64,000 bases of DNA. Origin: an uncultured Flavobacteriaceae bacterium (lineage in GTDB: Bacteria > Bacteroidota > Bacteroidia > Flavobacteriales > Flavobacteriaceae). The notes under the pieces are model-generated. The model searched no databases. It saw only the letters and a program-made list of their open reading frames with translations, and was not told where the DNA came from. The first letter of the stretch is position 1, and the number at the start of each line of letters is the position of its first letter. A program made the position numbers and the translations under genes. The DNA lies in contig CANLXN010000005.1 of assembly GCA_947495135.1 (NCBI GenBank), positions 62,001-126,000 on the forward strand. The letters are read 5' to 3'. Positions 42,779 through 50,750 of this stretch are shown here, in pieces.

Positions 42779-43366
42779 ATGTTTGACAATCTGTCTAAGT
42801 TTTCCCCATTACGCATTACGCTGGCCGTAGTGTTTTCACTTTCTATTTATACAACATCTTACGCCCAAGATACGAGTGAGACCCAACCCCAAGTGGGCAC
42901 TACCCAAAAGGTGGGCGATGTGGTTTTGTTTGCACTTCCAGCAGCTACGCTTGCAACCTCATTTATTGTAGGCGATGAAAAAGGTGCGTGGCAATTTACC
43001 AAAGGGTTAGCACTCACCGTAGGAGTTACGTATGGATTAAAATTTGCTATCAATAAACCGCGTCCTGATATGAGTAATGACAACTCATTTCCTTCTGGCC
43101 ATACATCCACCGTATTTCATAGTGCTGGGTATGTACATAGGCGCTACGGATTTAAATATGCCATTGGTTCCTATGCGCTAGCCGGCTTTACAGCTGCAAG
43201 CAGAATAGACTCAAACAAACACGATTTACTTGATATAGTCGCAGGTGCTGCCATAGGTTTAGGGAGCAATTTACTTTTTACAACAGAGTATCAACAAGAA
43301 CATATGGAGCTTACGTACAGCAGTGAGGATGGTAACCATATGATAGGTTTCAAATATAAATTTTAA
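42779..43366 (+). CDS. PAP2-family lipid phosphatase
   Basis: This 195-residue protein starts with an N-terminal signal or anchor (ITLAVVFSLSIYTTSYAQ). The three PAP2 motifs are complete: KFAINKPRP (K-x6-RP), SFPSGHTS (PSGH) and SRIDSNKHDLLD (SR-x5-H-x3-D). It removes a phosphate from a lipid such as lipid A, undecaprenyl diphosphate or phosphatidylglycerol phosphate, on the periplasmic side. It is first in a five-gene operon and has its own copy of the shared promoter. Confidence 0.88.
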   Translation: MFDNLSKFSPLRITLAVVFSLSIYTTSYAQDTSETQPQVGTTQKVGDVVLFALPAATLATSFIVGDEKGAWQFTKGLALTVGVTYGLKFAINKPRPDMSNDNSFPSGHTSTVFHSAGYVHRRYGFKYAIGSYALAGFTAASRIDSNKHDLLDIVAGAAIGLGSNLLFTTEYQQEHMELTYSSEDGNHMIGFKYKF

Positions 43367-43369
43367 ACA

Positions 43370-44110
43370 ATGGCTTTACAAAACGAAATGCAATCACAAG
43401 GAAACTGGCTTTTTAGAAACAGAAGTTATTTGCCGCTAATATTTTTAGTCTTTGGACTTGGTGTCTATCTCTACGGAGAACAAAATGAGATTGAAGGACC
43501 TGAAAATTTCATTGCAGAAAACTTTGAGTTTATTTGCCTTGCAATATGTCTCATTGGGTTTTTTATACGTGTTCATATTGTAGGACATACACCACCAAAA
43601 ACTTCAGGAAGAAATACTAAAGTGGGTCAAGTAGCTGAAGAGCTAAATACTACTGGATTATACTCACTGGTGCGACATCCCTTGTATGTAGGTAACTTTT
43701 TTATGTGGTTAGGTATTGCTATGCTCACGGAAAATCTTTGGTTTACAATCGCATTTGTACTTCTGTATACTGTATATTACGAGCGCATTATGTATGCAGA
43801 AGAACAGTTTTTAATAGATAAATTCGGAAACCAATACACAGATTGGTCGAAAACGACTCCTGCATTTATTCCCAATTTTAAGAAGTATAAGAAACCTAAA
43901 TACGGGTTTAATCTCAAGAAAGTCATTAAAAAAGAGAAGAATGGTCTAGTTGCCATCTTTGCTTTATTCTGGTTGTTTGAATGGGCAAGTGATGCGCTTG
44001 AAAATGGTATTACCTATTTCGAGTTGAGTGGTTGGTTTTATGCGGCAATATTAACAGCAGTATTGTATTTCATATTAAAGATAATGAAGAAACGTAAAAT
44101 GCTTGATTAA
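43370..44110 (+). CDS. ICMT/PEMT-like membrane methyltransferase
   Basis: This 246-residue protein has about five membrane segments and the ICMT/PEMT signature GLYSLVRHPLYVGNFFMWLG (RHPxYxG) with ERIMYAEEQFLIDKFGNQY further on. The family methylates prenylcysteine, phospholipid or, in Leptospira LmtA, the lipid A 1-phosphate. Sitting between two PAP2 genes in an envelope operon, a lipid phosphate or lipid A substrate is the most natural guess. It is 3 bp after the first PAP2 and overlaps the second by one base (TAATG). Confidence 0.82.
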   Translation: MALQNEMQSQGNWLFRNRSYLPLIFLVFGLGVYLYGEQNEIEGPENFIAENFEFICLAICLIGFFIRVHIVGHTPPKTSGRNTKVGQVAEELNTTGLYSLVRHPLYVGNFFMWLGIAMLTENLWFTIAFVLLYTVYYERIMYAEEQFLIDKFGNQYTDWSKTTPAFIPNFKKYKKPKYGFNLKKVIKKEKNGLVAIFALFWLFEWASDALENGITYFELSGWFYAAILTAVLYFILKIMKKRKMLD

Positions 44111-44850
44111 TGAATGTAATTTGGAAAAACATATGGGTCGTAGTGTTCGTTTTTGGAGCAAGTTTCAATATCATTGCTCAAAATGATAGCATACCAAAGT
44201 CTAAGAATTCGACCAGTCTCTTAAAAAAGGCTATTGTGCCATCAGTGCTTATAGGTTCTTCACTAATAATTACCAACAGTGATTTTGAAATGCGGTTACG
44301 TCGTGATGTTCGTAATGGAGTAGGTGAAGATTTTAGTACATCGATTGATGATTACACACGTTTTGTTCCACTCGCGCAAATGTACGCAGCAGATATTGTA
44401 GGTGTAGAATCTAGAAGTCATTGGTTTGACCAAACAAAGAATGCTGCTATCTCATTATTACTCACAGACCTCGTAACGACACGATTGAAACGAAGTATTG
44501 ACAAGACACGTCCTAGCGGAGCTAATAATAACGCCTTTCCATCTGCGCATACTGCCTATGCTTTTACATCTGCAACGGTACTTTTTGAAGAATTTAAAGA
44601 CACAAGTCCTATACTTGCTTATAGCGGATATGCCTTTGCAGTTACAACGGGTTATTTACGAATGGCTAAGGACGCACATTGGTTCTCCGATGTATTATTA
44701 GGAGCGGGTATTGGTATTGCGATAACAAAATTGGTGTATCATTTTGACTATCTTTTTGCTTGGAATCCATTTAAGAACAAAGACAATGTAATGATAGCAC
44801 CGATGTATGATAGCGAAGGATTCGGTGTGGCAGGAATTATACGTTTTTAA
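44110..44850 (+). CDS. Second PAP2-family lipid phosphatase
   Basis: This 246-residue protein has a signal peptide-like start (IWKNIWVVVFVFGASFNIIA). PAP2 motifs are KRSIDKTRPS, AFPSAHTAYA (PSAH) and a weakened third motif GYLRMAKDAHWFSDV (R-x5-H-x3-D present). It is more distant from the first PAP2 than a recent duplicate would be, so the two probably act on different positions or lipids. It starts within the methyltransferase stop and is followed 4 bp later by the HD gene. Confidence 0.85.
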   Translation: MNVIWKNIWVVVFVFGASFNIIAQNDSIPKSKNSTSLLKKAIVPSVLIGSSLIITNSDFEMRLRRDVRNGVGEDFSTSIDDYTRFVPLAQMYAADIVGVESRSHWFDQTKNAAISLLLTDLVTTRLKRSIDKTRPSGANNNAFPSAHTAYAFTSATVLFEEFKDTSPILAYSGYAFAVTTGYLRMAKDAHWFSDVLLGAGIGIAITKLVYHFDYLFAWNPFKNKDNVMIAPMYDSEGFGVAGIIRF

Positions 44851-44854
44851 GGAA

Positions 44855-45490
44855 ATGAAAACTCAACTCACAAAGAAAGCAAAAGCATATTGTAAAGAGC
44901 TTTTAAAAGCCAGTCGATGTAATGATTTTCAATTCCATAACTGGAAGCATACAAGGGATGTCGTTCGTAATGCGATATTTATAGGTAAAAATGAAGGAGT
45001 CTCAAATGACACTTTAGAAGAATTGATAATCGCTGCCTACTTTCACGATTTGGGTAATATTAAGTCTGTTACTGGACACGAAATGTTGAGCTGTTATTAT
45101 GCGAAAGAATTTCTCTTGTCAGAATCATTTCCAGAAGATAGGATTACCAATGTGGTGGATATTATTAAAGCCACCCAAATGCCCCAACAACCTATTACCG
45201 TTGCTCAGAAAGTAATTTGCGATGCAGACCTGGCTCACTTAGGAAGGAAAAACTTCATTTCTAAAAACGAACTTTTGCGCAAAGAATGGTGCGAGCAGTG
45301 CGATATGACATTTACTGATGAACAATGGTTGGTGATGAACATTAAATTTCTGAAAGAACATTCGTTTCATACAGCCTTCGCACAGAGACATTACAATGAA
45401 CAAAAGATAGAGAATTTAGTGATTCTTGAAAGGGCTGTTGCCGCTCAAAAGTTTACCACACTATCGAGAGCTTCATCTGCATCTTTGTGA
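44855..45490 (+). CDS. HD-domain phosphohydrolase
   Basis: This 211-residue protein has metal ligands in FHNWKHTRDVV (His), AAYFHDLGNI (HD) and CDADLAHLG (Asp). It belongs to the HD hydrolases that act on nucleotides or phosphodiesters. ATG 44855 was chosen over a longer frame because it sits 4 bp after the PAP2 stop. The last 46 bp overlap the 3' end of the convergent integrase gene, so the C-terminus (TTLSRASSASL) may be partly set by the ICE end. The substrate is unknown. Confidence 0.8.
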   Translation: MKTQLTKKAKAYCKELLKASRCNDFQFHNWKHTRDVVRNAIFIGKNEGVSNDTLEELIIAAYFHDLGNIKSVTGHEMLSCYYAKEFLLSESFPEDRITNVVDIIKATQMPQQPITVAQKVICDADLAHLGRKNFISKNELLRKEWCEQCDMTFTDEQWLVMNIKFLKEHSFHTAFAQRHYNEQKIENLVILERAVAAQKFTTLSRASSASL

Positions 45491-46776
45491 ATAAAATTAG
45501 CTTGGTAATTCAGTGTGGTTTTTAAATCGCTATGGCGATAGAGTTTTTGTAACATTAGGGGATGAATCCTGTCTCCTGCGATATTCCCAAAAGTATGTCG
45601 CGCAATGTGATTAGATAGGTTTTTATCAATTTCACACATACTAGCAATCCGTTTCAAATACTTATTAAAAAGTTTGGTGGCATTTCTGATTTTTCTGAAT
45701 AAGTCTTCTTCGTCAAATGGACTCACATCTTTAAGAAAGGGAAAGACATAGCCATTGTTTTCAGATTTTTGAGACTTATAGTTTTCTAAAATTTTTGCAG
45801 CTTTTTCAGAAATTTTTAGACTTACTGGCTTTTCATTTTTATTCATAGTGTACAATAGTCTGCCGTCCTTAATTTCAGTCCATTTCAATTGTACGGCATC
45901 AGATATCCGGATTCCGGCAAAATAAAAAGCTGTGAGCCACACATTTTTAGTATGCCATATACTCGTTTGTTCTTCTAATTTAAGAGACTCTATACGCTCT
46001 ACTTCATTAGAAATAAGACCAATTTTATGACTAGAACCTATTTTGATTTTTTCATTATCACCAGCAAATGGATAAAAAGTTGCATCTACAACACCTTCCT
46101 TTATAGCACTATTAAATAAGGTTCGAATGAAAATGAGTTGGTTCGTAACTGTTCTTGTTTTGTGTTCAAGGTGTGCACTGCAAAAGACTTTGTAATTTTT
46201 AATAAACGTATCTGAAATATCTTGGAAATGAAGTTTTTTATTTTTCTTGAAATCCGCAATAGCATCCTTTAAATGGAGTTCGTTCTTTCTTGCTTTACTG
46301 ATTCTTTTCTTTCGTTTTTTCTTAATTTCAAGTCTTGATTGTTCCAGAGTCAAGGTGTCGTCTTTGGACAAAAACTCCGAAAGGTTATAAAGGATAGACA
46401 TCTCAGATTTAGCAACCGAGTATACCTTTTTATTAAACTTTCGTTCAACTCGTTTAGCTGCAAATTCGAAAAATGATTGTGTGCCACCTGGTCCTTTTAG
46501 TTTTTCTTTTGCTTGCTTTGTAGAAATAGCAACATTAGAAGTTAAATATAAATCATTGGCTTCAGTTAATCTCTTCCTTAAATAATTGTTGAGTTTTTTA
46601 GCATTAAGATGTGACCTTTTTACAAGTCCAGCATCCTTATTCCAATCTTTCTCAAGAACGTATTGACTAATGAAGACATAGTTAGTTTTGTAATCCTTAC
46701 TAATACGAATAGCGAGTGGGGCAGTACCGTCTTTCCTCTGCTTATTCTTTCTGCGTACAATCTTAACACTTGCCAT
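45445..46776 (-). CDS. Tyrosine recombinase (ICE integrase)
   Basis: This 443-residue protein has an N-terminal Arm-binding region (MASVKIVRRKNKQRKDGTAP), a SAM-like core-binding domain (residues 100-225), and a catalytic domain with Arg in FAGIRISDAVQLKW, H-x-x-R in NHIARHTFGN, His in LYRHSDLKTT and the nucleophile in LNYQ. ATG 46776 was chosen; an upstream frame to 46857 lacks family character. It resembles flavobacterial ICE/XerC-like integrases. Its start faces a tRNA 3' fragment 157 bp away, the usual int-att arrangement, so it probably catalysed integration of the element lying to its left. Confidence 0.88.
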   Translation of the reverse strand: MASVKIVRRKNKQRKDGTAPLAIRISKDYKTNYVFISQYVLEKDWNKDAGLVKRSHLNAKKLNNYLRKRLTEANDLYLTSNVAISTKQAKEKLKGPGGTQSFFEFAAKRVERKFNKKVYSVAKSEMSILYNLSEFLSKDDTLTLEQSRLEIKKKRKKRISKARKNELHLKDAIADFKKNKKLHFQDISDTFIKNYKVFCSAHLEHKTRTVTNQLIFIRTLFNSAIKEGVVDATFYPFAGDNEKIKIGSSHKIGLISNEVERIESLKLEEQTSIWHTKNVWLTAFYFAGIRISDAVQLKWTEIKDGRLLYTMNKNEKPVSLKISEKAAKILENYKSQKSENNGYVFPFLKDVSPFDEEDLFRKIRNATKLFNKYLKRIASMCEIDKNLSNHIARHTFGNIAGDRIHPLMLQKLYRHSDLKTTLNYQANFIHKDADEALDSVVNF

Positions 46777-46932
46777 AGTGTAAAGATAATAAAATTTAAA
46801 ATGAAAGGGTACAGAATAGGTACAGAATAAGATGACTTTAAAAGCTATAATCTGCAATCAAAGTTTATATAGATTCCTATAAATCATAGTATTTGTAAGG
46901 TTTTATTTGAAATTGACTTTTGTGTGATTCAA

Positions 46933-46975
46933 GCTCATAACCCGAAGGTCACTGGTTCGAGTCCAGTTCCCGCTA
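46933..46975 (+). other. 3' fragment of a CAU-anticodon tRNA; probable attachment site
   Basis: The sequence reads as canonical tRNA from the anticodon loop (anticodon CAT at 46936-46938) to the discriminator base. Anticodon 3' stem is CCCGA, the T arm is ACTGG-TTCGAGT-CCAGT (46951-46967), and acceptor strand TCCCGCT (46968-46974) precedes A. The 5' half is absent: bases before 46933 do not restore the anticodon stem and no D arm is present. It is therefore the duplicated 3' end left by integration into a tRNA gene (tRNA-Met or tRNA-Ile2 by anticodon). Confidence 0.78.
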
Positions 46976-48581
46976 CTAGAGAAGACAAGTCAGCATTTTT
47001 GCTGACTTTCTTCGTTTTAGTACCTTTCGTATCCCTTGCTATACTTGCTTTTAGCTCAAATAAACGATTTACTTTCTTGGTTAGATATTGCCTTTTTTCG
47101 GAGTTCACGACTAAACCCTCTGGAAATACTAGTTCTTGTACCTTTCTTTTTATCTCATAGGCTCCAGACTCCCAGTAAACATTGATATTTTGAGATAAGT
47201 CTACACAATCATCAATCATTTTTTCGAGGTTAGATATTTTTTTAGCGTCAATGTTAAGTTCGCCATTTATCTCCGCCAATTCCTTTTCTAGACTAACTTT
47301 TCTACGTTTATATTCTTCAGAATTTATAAGTTCATCTATTAACGCATCAGTAAGTTTATCAATCTTATTTTGAACGCTTTTCTTACGTTTTAAAAGAGCT
47401 TCTTGAAGTTCATACTCTTCATTACTACTGTCCTTGATTACTCGCTTTAATTGCTCTTTAAATGGAGCAATAAGCTTGTCTTCTAGCTTGTAAGTGAGCA
47501 TCAGGTCAGTAAGCATATTATGTGCGCCAGCTTTAATAGATTTTTTCGAGCTGTTAGCATTAAGGGTTACTCCTTTGCAAGATTGACATTTATAATAGTG
47601 TAACCCTTTTTTCTTAATGCTATAGCTAGTTAGCTTCCTATTACACTCACTACAAAATATAAATCCAGTTAAAGGTCTATCTATGTTAGTTTTTTCTACT
47701 TTGTAACCACTGCTTCTCGTGCTACCAGCCAATACTTCCTGTACTTTTTTGAAATCTGATATTGAAACAATAGGTTTCCAGTTCCCTTTTATTGGTTTAT
47801 CTAAAAACTTGTTTGTAGAGATACCACAATAGGTTGCTTTCATCCACATTGCACTCATTTTTTGCTTAGACATCTTTAAACCTCTCTTTTCAAGAAAAGC
47901 ACGTATGATATAATCACGTTCTCCATTGGCTTTCATTTTCCACGCTTTCATTAAAAGCTTGCCATCTTCATTTATCTCAATTCTTTGCTCTGTAGCTCTA
48001 TTACTAAAGTCTCGTACTTTGGTTCCATATAAACTATAGCCTACTGGAGCTTTACCTAAATAATTACCTTCTTCTAAGAACTTTTTTAGACCAGGTAAAG
48101 TATGCTCTAGGCGTTCCATATTTTCCTTTCTTGCCTTCAGTAATTTTTTCCATATTTGATATTCGCCTTCTTCAGTTACCGTTGAGATACCAGATTTAGT
48201 TTCTACGAGATGAACTCCATATTTATTAACTAATTCTTGAGCTAGGGCGATTCCTTTCCCTCCACTTCTTGAAAAGCGATTCATCTTATAGATTAGGATA
48301 GCAAATGGTTTTTTTCTTGCTTTTTTGACCCTGTCTAAAAGCTTGGTAAACTCCTTTCTTGTGAAATCACCTTTAGCACTCTCAAATGTATTACCGAACT
48401 CTTCGGTTATGACATATTTTTTCTTTTTGGCATACTTTTGAGCATACTCTTTCTGGTAGCTCAAGCTTTTATTCGATTTCTGGTCTTTGCTAGATACTCT
48501 AGTGTAAGACCATACATTATTATTTATTTTTTTGTCGATGGGATTGGTTCCCATATATTGATTGAAATATTCTAATCCCAT
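46935..48581 (-). CDS. Large serine recombinase (island integrase)
   Basis: In this 548-residue protein the resolvase-type catalytic domain spans residues 22-160 (nucleophile Ser in YTRVSSKDQ; MNRFSRSGG with the catalytic Args). The recombinase domain spans 165-270 (PVGYSLYG, KATYCGISTNKFL). Next is a Zn-ribbon (FCSECNRKL, YYKCQSC, about 320-345), then a coiled-coil motif region (about 385-460). The final residues, LVAGTGLEPVTFGL, are translated antisense from the tRNA fragment and the preceding ones from its hairpin, so the C-terminus is supplied by the att site. It probably integrated the BREX-bearing element to its right. Confidence 0.85.
   Translation of the reverse strand: MGLEYFNQYMGTNPIDKKINNNVWSYTRVSSKDQKSNKSLSYQKEYAQKYAKKKKYVITEEFGNTFESAKGDFTRKEFTKLLDRVKKARKKPFAILIYKMNRFSRSGGKGIALAQELVNKYGVHLVETKSGISTVTEEGEYQIWKKLLKARKENMERLEHTLPGLKKFLEEGNYLGKAPVGYSLYGTKVRDFSNRATEQRIEINEDGKLLMKAWKMKANGERDYIIRAFLEKRGLKMSKQKMSAMWMKATYCGISTNKFLDKPIKGNWKPIVSISDFKKVQEVLAGSTRSSGYKVEKTNIDRPLTGFIFCSECNRKLTSYSIKKKGLHYYKCQSCKGVTLNANSSKKSIKAGAHNMLTDLMLTYKLEDKLIAPFKEQLKRVIKDSSNEEYELQEALLKRKKSVQNKIDKLTDALIDELINSEEYKRRKVSLEKELAEINGELNIDAKKISNLEKMIDDCVDLSQNINVYWESGAYEIKRKVQELVFPEGLVVNSEKRQYLTKKVNRLFELKASIARDTKGTKTKKVSKNADLSSLVAGTGLEPVTFGL
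46987..47016 (+). terminator. Hairpin after the tRNA fragment
   Basis: AAGTCAGCA (46987-46995), TTTT loop, TGCTGACTT (47000-47008), followed by a T-rich tract. It looks like the tRNA's own terminator, and it lies inside the 3' end of the serine recombinase gene on the other strand. Confidence 0.55.
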
Positions 48582-48584
48582 TTT

Positions 48585-48752
48585 TTAATTATTATAAAAT
48601 TCTACATTTATCATAGCTAATTTATAAAGCCCGTCTATGATTTCAAGGGCCTCTTCGTCACTTAATTTTTCTAAACCGTCATATTTTCTTAGTTCTTCAA
48701 TAGTGAGTTTGTTGGCATTACTGTCATTGTAAGCACAATTCTCATTAAACAT
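48585..48752 (-). CDS. Small acidic protein upstream of the serine recombinase
   Basis: This 55-residue protein (MFNENCAYNDSNANKLTIEE, LRKYDGLEKLSDEEALEIID) ends 3 bp before the recombinase start on the same strand, so the two are translationally linked. The helical, acidic C-terminal half carries a repeated Leu pattern. No family is recognised; a recombination directionality factor or a partner of the recombinase is possible but such factors are usually basic. Confidence 0.6.
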   Translation of the reverse strand: MFNENCAYNDSNANKLTIEELRKYDGLEKLSDEEALEIIDGLYKLAMINVEFYNN

Positions 48753-48772
48753 TATTTAAAAGGTTAATAAAG

Positions 48773-48792
48773 CCTCACTGTATACAGTAAGG
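48773..48792. promoter_or_regulatory. Palindrome upstream of the recombinase operon
   Basis: ACTGTATACAGT (48777-48788) is a perfect 12-bp palindrome, extended to CCTnACTGTATACAGTnAGG with one mismatched pair. It lies 20 bp upstream of the 55-residue gene's ATG on the - strand, a good position for an autoregulatory operator. Confidence 0.45.
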
Positions 48793-49476
48793 TTATTCTT
48801 TTAAAGTCTCCTGCGGTGCTAAATTCTTATGCGATGCAAGCTCGACTTAGGAAATCTATTTGAAATCGGACAAAAGAAATCCTTTCCGCATTTCCAATAG
48901 GATATGGGTAGTTTTAAATAATAATAGATAATTTATAAACTAGAGATGAAATAGGTTTTCAACCCTATTAGCATCTGAGCAACCGATGAGGTATCAGTTG
49001 AGATAATGACCAGAAAAAAGCTTTTCTTTTGTATCTAAGGCAATTGTAGTAAAAAAAAGAATACAGTGCCAACCTGAAATTGATATTTTTTTCTAAAAAA
49101 GTTGGAATAGTAATTTTAAGTCATTTAAAATAAATTTATCCTGATAGTTTTTTTAATAAGGTTGAAGGTGTTAATTCTTACTTCAATAGCTAATTGAATT
49201 TATGATGGTTGAGGTTGCCTAAGCAACCAACCTCATTAAATTCATATTCTAATAAAATAGTAATTCCAACTATTTATTAAATAGCTTATGTATTAAGGTG
49301 GTTTTTTCAGGATACTATTGTTCTGTTCGTCAGGACATCAAAGTTTTAGATTTTTCTATTTCAAAAAAATATTTGGAAAAATACTTGACGACAAAGCTTT
49401 TTTTTACTCTTATTGCAGTAACTGGATGAGTGTCCAGTATTTACAAATAACGAAAAGAAAATTATGAAAAAGTAAA
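48793..49476. other. Long non-coding region with nested inverted repeats
   Basis: No coding frame is convincing here. Between 49101 and 49320 there are nested dyads: GTTGGAAT (49101-49108) with ATTCCAAC (49263-49270); TATCCTGA near 49138 with TCAGGATA near 49310; and GAGGTTGC-CTAA-GCAACC near 49211. ATAGTAATT is repeated directly at 49107 and 49257. Close to the next gene, ACTGGA/TCCAGT form a 6-bp dyad (49421-49438). It could hold an origin, an attachment site or a structured leader for the winged-helix gene. Confidence 0.4.
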
Positions 49477-50283
49477 ATGACTAAAAATTTAAAAAATGGA
49501 ATAATAATCAAAAGAGATTTACAAGGAGGCAGATTTATACAAACCTCTACAGCAATAATAAAAGATAAAAGGTTAACCGATTCTGCTTTACGTTTACTTC
49601 AATTGCTAGGTGATGCTATGGATGGAACAAAAATTAGCCTTACCTATTACAGGAAGCTTTTGGGGTGGTCAAAAGACAAAATGAGCAACGCTTCCAATAA
49701 CTTAAGACAGAATGGATATTTGGATTTAACCAAAAAACCAAAAGGTGGGAAAAATGGTTTTTCGTATTACTATACGATTTCTGAATATGGAAACTTGAAG
49801 GTTGAAAAAGATGAGAATGGAAACCTAAAAAAGCTACCCTACACCTCTCACACAAAAAAGAATCAAGCCAAATCTGAAACCAATGATGTCGATTCTGGTA
49901 ATTCAATACAGTTACTCACTTCTAAAGAATATGAAGAAAAATCGGTAGTAATTCTTCAAACGGTACCAGCATTATTGTTAGAAGCGAAGCTTGCTGAAAT
50001 CATTAAAATTAAATCTGTAGATACTGATATTGAGCGATTTGACAAGGAAATTAAGAAATTTGTACTGGATTATAAAAAAGAATGCTACAAATTCTGTGTT
50101 ACCCAAACTAAAGGTTTAGCTGGAGAAGTTACTCGTATACAAAATGCCTATAAAGACTGGTTAAAAGAAGAGATATTTGATAAGAATAATCTTAACCCAA
50201 AATACGATGTCAAATGGAGTCATATCAAACTTCAAATGAAACCAAGAAGGACTGATTACGAAACATCTTTGCTTAGAGATTAA
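49477..50283 (+). CDS. Winged-helix DNA-binding protein, possible replication initiator
   Basis: In this 268-residue protein residues 1-110 contain a winged-helix fold typical of plasmid/phage replication or primosome proteins (KRLTDSALRLLQLLGDAMDG, then YYRKLLGWSKDKMSNASNNL and GYLDLTKK). The C-terminal half is helical and charged (DIERFDKEIKKFVLDYKKEC). It lies between two structured non-coding regions on the BREX island, the setting of a Rep protein next to its origin. Family assignment is tentative; a transcriptional regulator is the alternative. Confidence 0.6.
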   Translation: MTKNLKNGIIIKRDLQGGRFIQTSTAIIKDKRLTDSALRLLQLLGDAMDGTKISLTYYRKLLGWSKDKMSNASNNLRQNGYLDLTKKPKGGKNGFSYYYTISEYGNLKVEKDENGNLKKLPYTSHTKKNQAKSETNDVDSGNSIQLLTSKEYEEKSVVILQTVPALLLEAKLAEIIKIKSVDTDIERFDKEIKKFVLDYKKECYKFCVTQTKGLAGEVTRIQNAYKDWLKEEIFDKNNLNPKYDVKWSHIKLQMKPRRTDYETSLLRD

Positions 50284-50285
50284 GT

Positions 50286-50377
50286 AATATCGTGTTGCAG
50301 GTAAATACACTATTTGAGCAATTTTATTTATCAAAATAGTTTTCTCCCTGAGTGTATTTACCTAAAACAGCGATATT
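50286..50377. repeat. Large imperfect inverted repeat between Rep-like and small genes
   Basis: AATATCG (50286-50292) plus AGGTAAATACACT (50299-50311) are mirrored by AGTGTATTTACCT (50351-50363) plus CGATATT (50371-50377), with a ~39-nt centre that can fold further. TTGCAGGTA recurs directly near 50413. It may be a strong bidirectional terminator, an origin or a recombination site. Confidence 0.55.
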
Positions 50378-50520
50378 GATACCACTAGAGCAGTTTTATA
50401 CCTTATTGCAGGTATTCTTTACCCGTGCGTAAAAAATTGCACACAAATTAATTACAACATTGTAGGCATGCATTAGAGCTTTTAAGTACCGCTTTGGTAA
50501 GAGCGGTGATGCAAACTATA

Positions 50521-50739
50521 CTACACCCCATAATTAAATTCCAATCTCAACGGTGAGTCCATACACTCAGTTTTATGTAATTCACTTAGTAAGTTATTTC
50601 TATTTAAGTAGTGATACTCTTGTACCAATGAATGCTTAGAATAATCGGCATCTTCGCCATAGTGAATTCCTTTAAATATGATTAATTGTTGCTTTAGCAA
50701 TGGCATAAAGTCTATCGTTTCCAAAGTTACTTCGTACAT
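50521..50739 (-). CDS. Small hypothetical protein
   Basis: This 72-residue protein starts at ATG 50739 (MYEVTLETIDFMPLLKQQLI). A longer frame to 50811 overlaps the upstream HTH gene. It is mixed, with an acidic HYGEDADYSKHSL segment and no membrane part or known motif. It lies 11 bp after the HTH gene on the same strand, so it probably shares its transcript. I do not recognise it. Confidence 0.5.
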   Translation of the reverse strand: MYEVTLETIDFMPLLKQQLIIFKGIHYGEDADYSKHSLVQEYHYLNRNNLLSELHKTECMDSPLRLEFNYGV

Positions 50740-50750
50740 AATTTTAGGTT

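Noticed and set aside
46924-47160. A 78-codon + strand reading frame runs through the tRNA fragment and the recombinase 3' end.
   Set aside because: It is an antisense shadow of the serine recombinase that begins in tRNA sequence; the recombinase has clear family domains.
49101-50520. CRISPR array suggested by repeated short sequences in the non-coding stretches.
   Set aside because: Repeats are few, irregularly spaced and partly inverted; there are no regular spacers and no cas genes.
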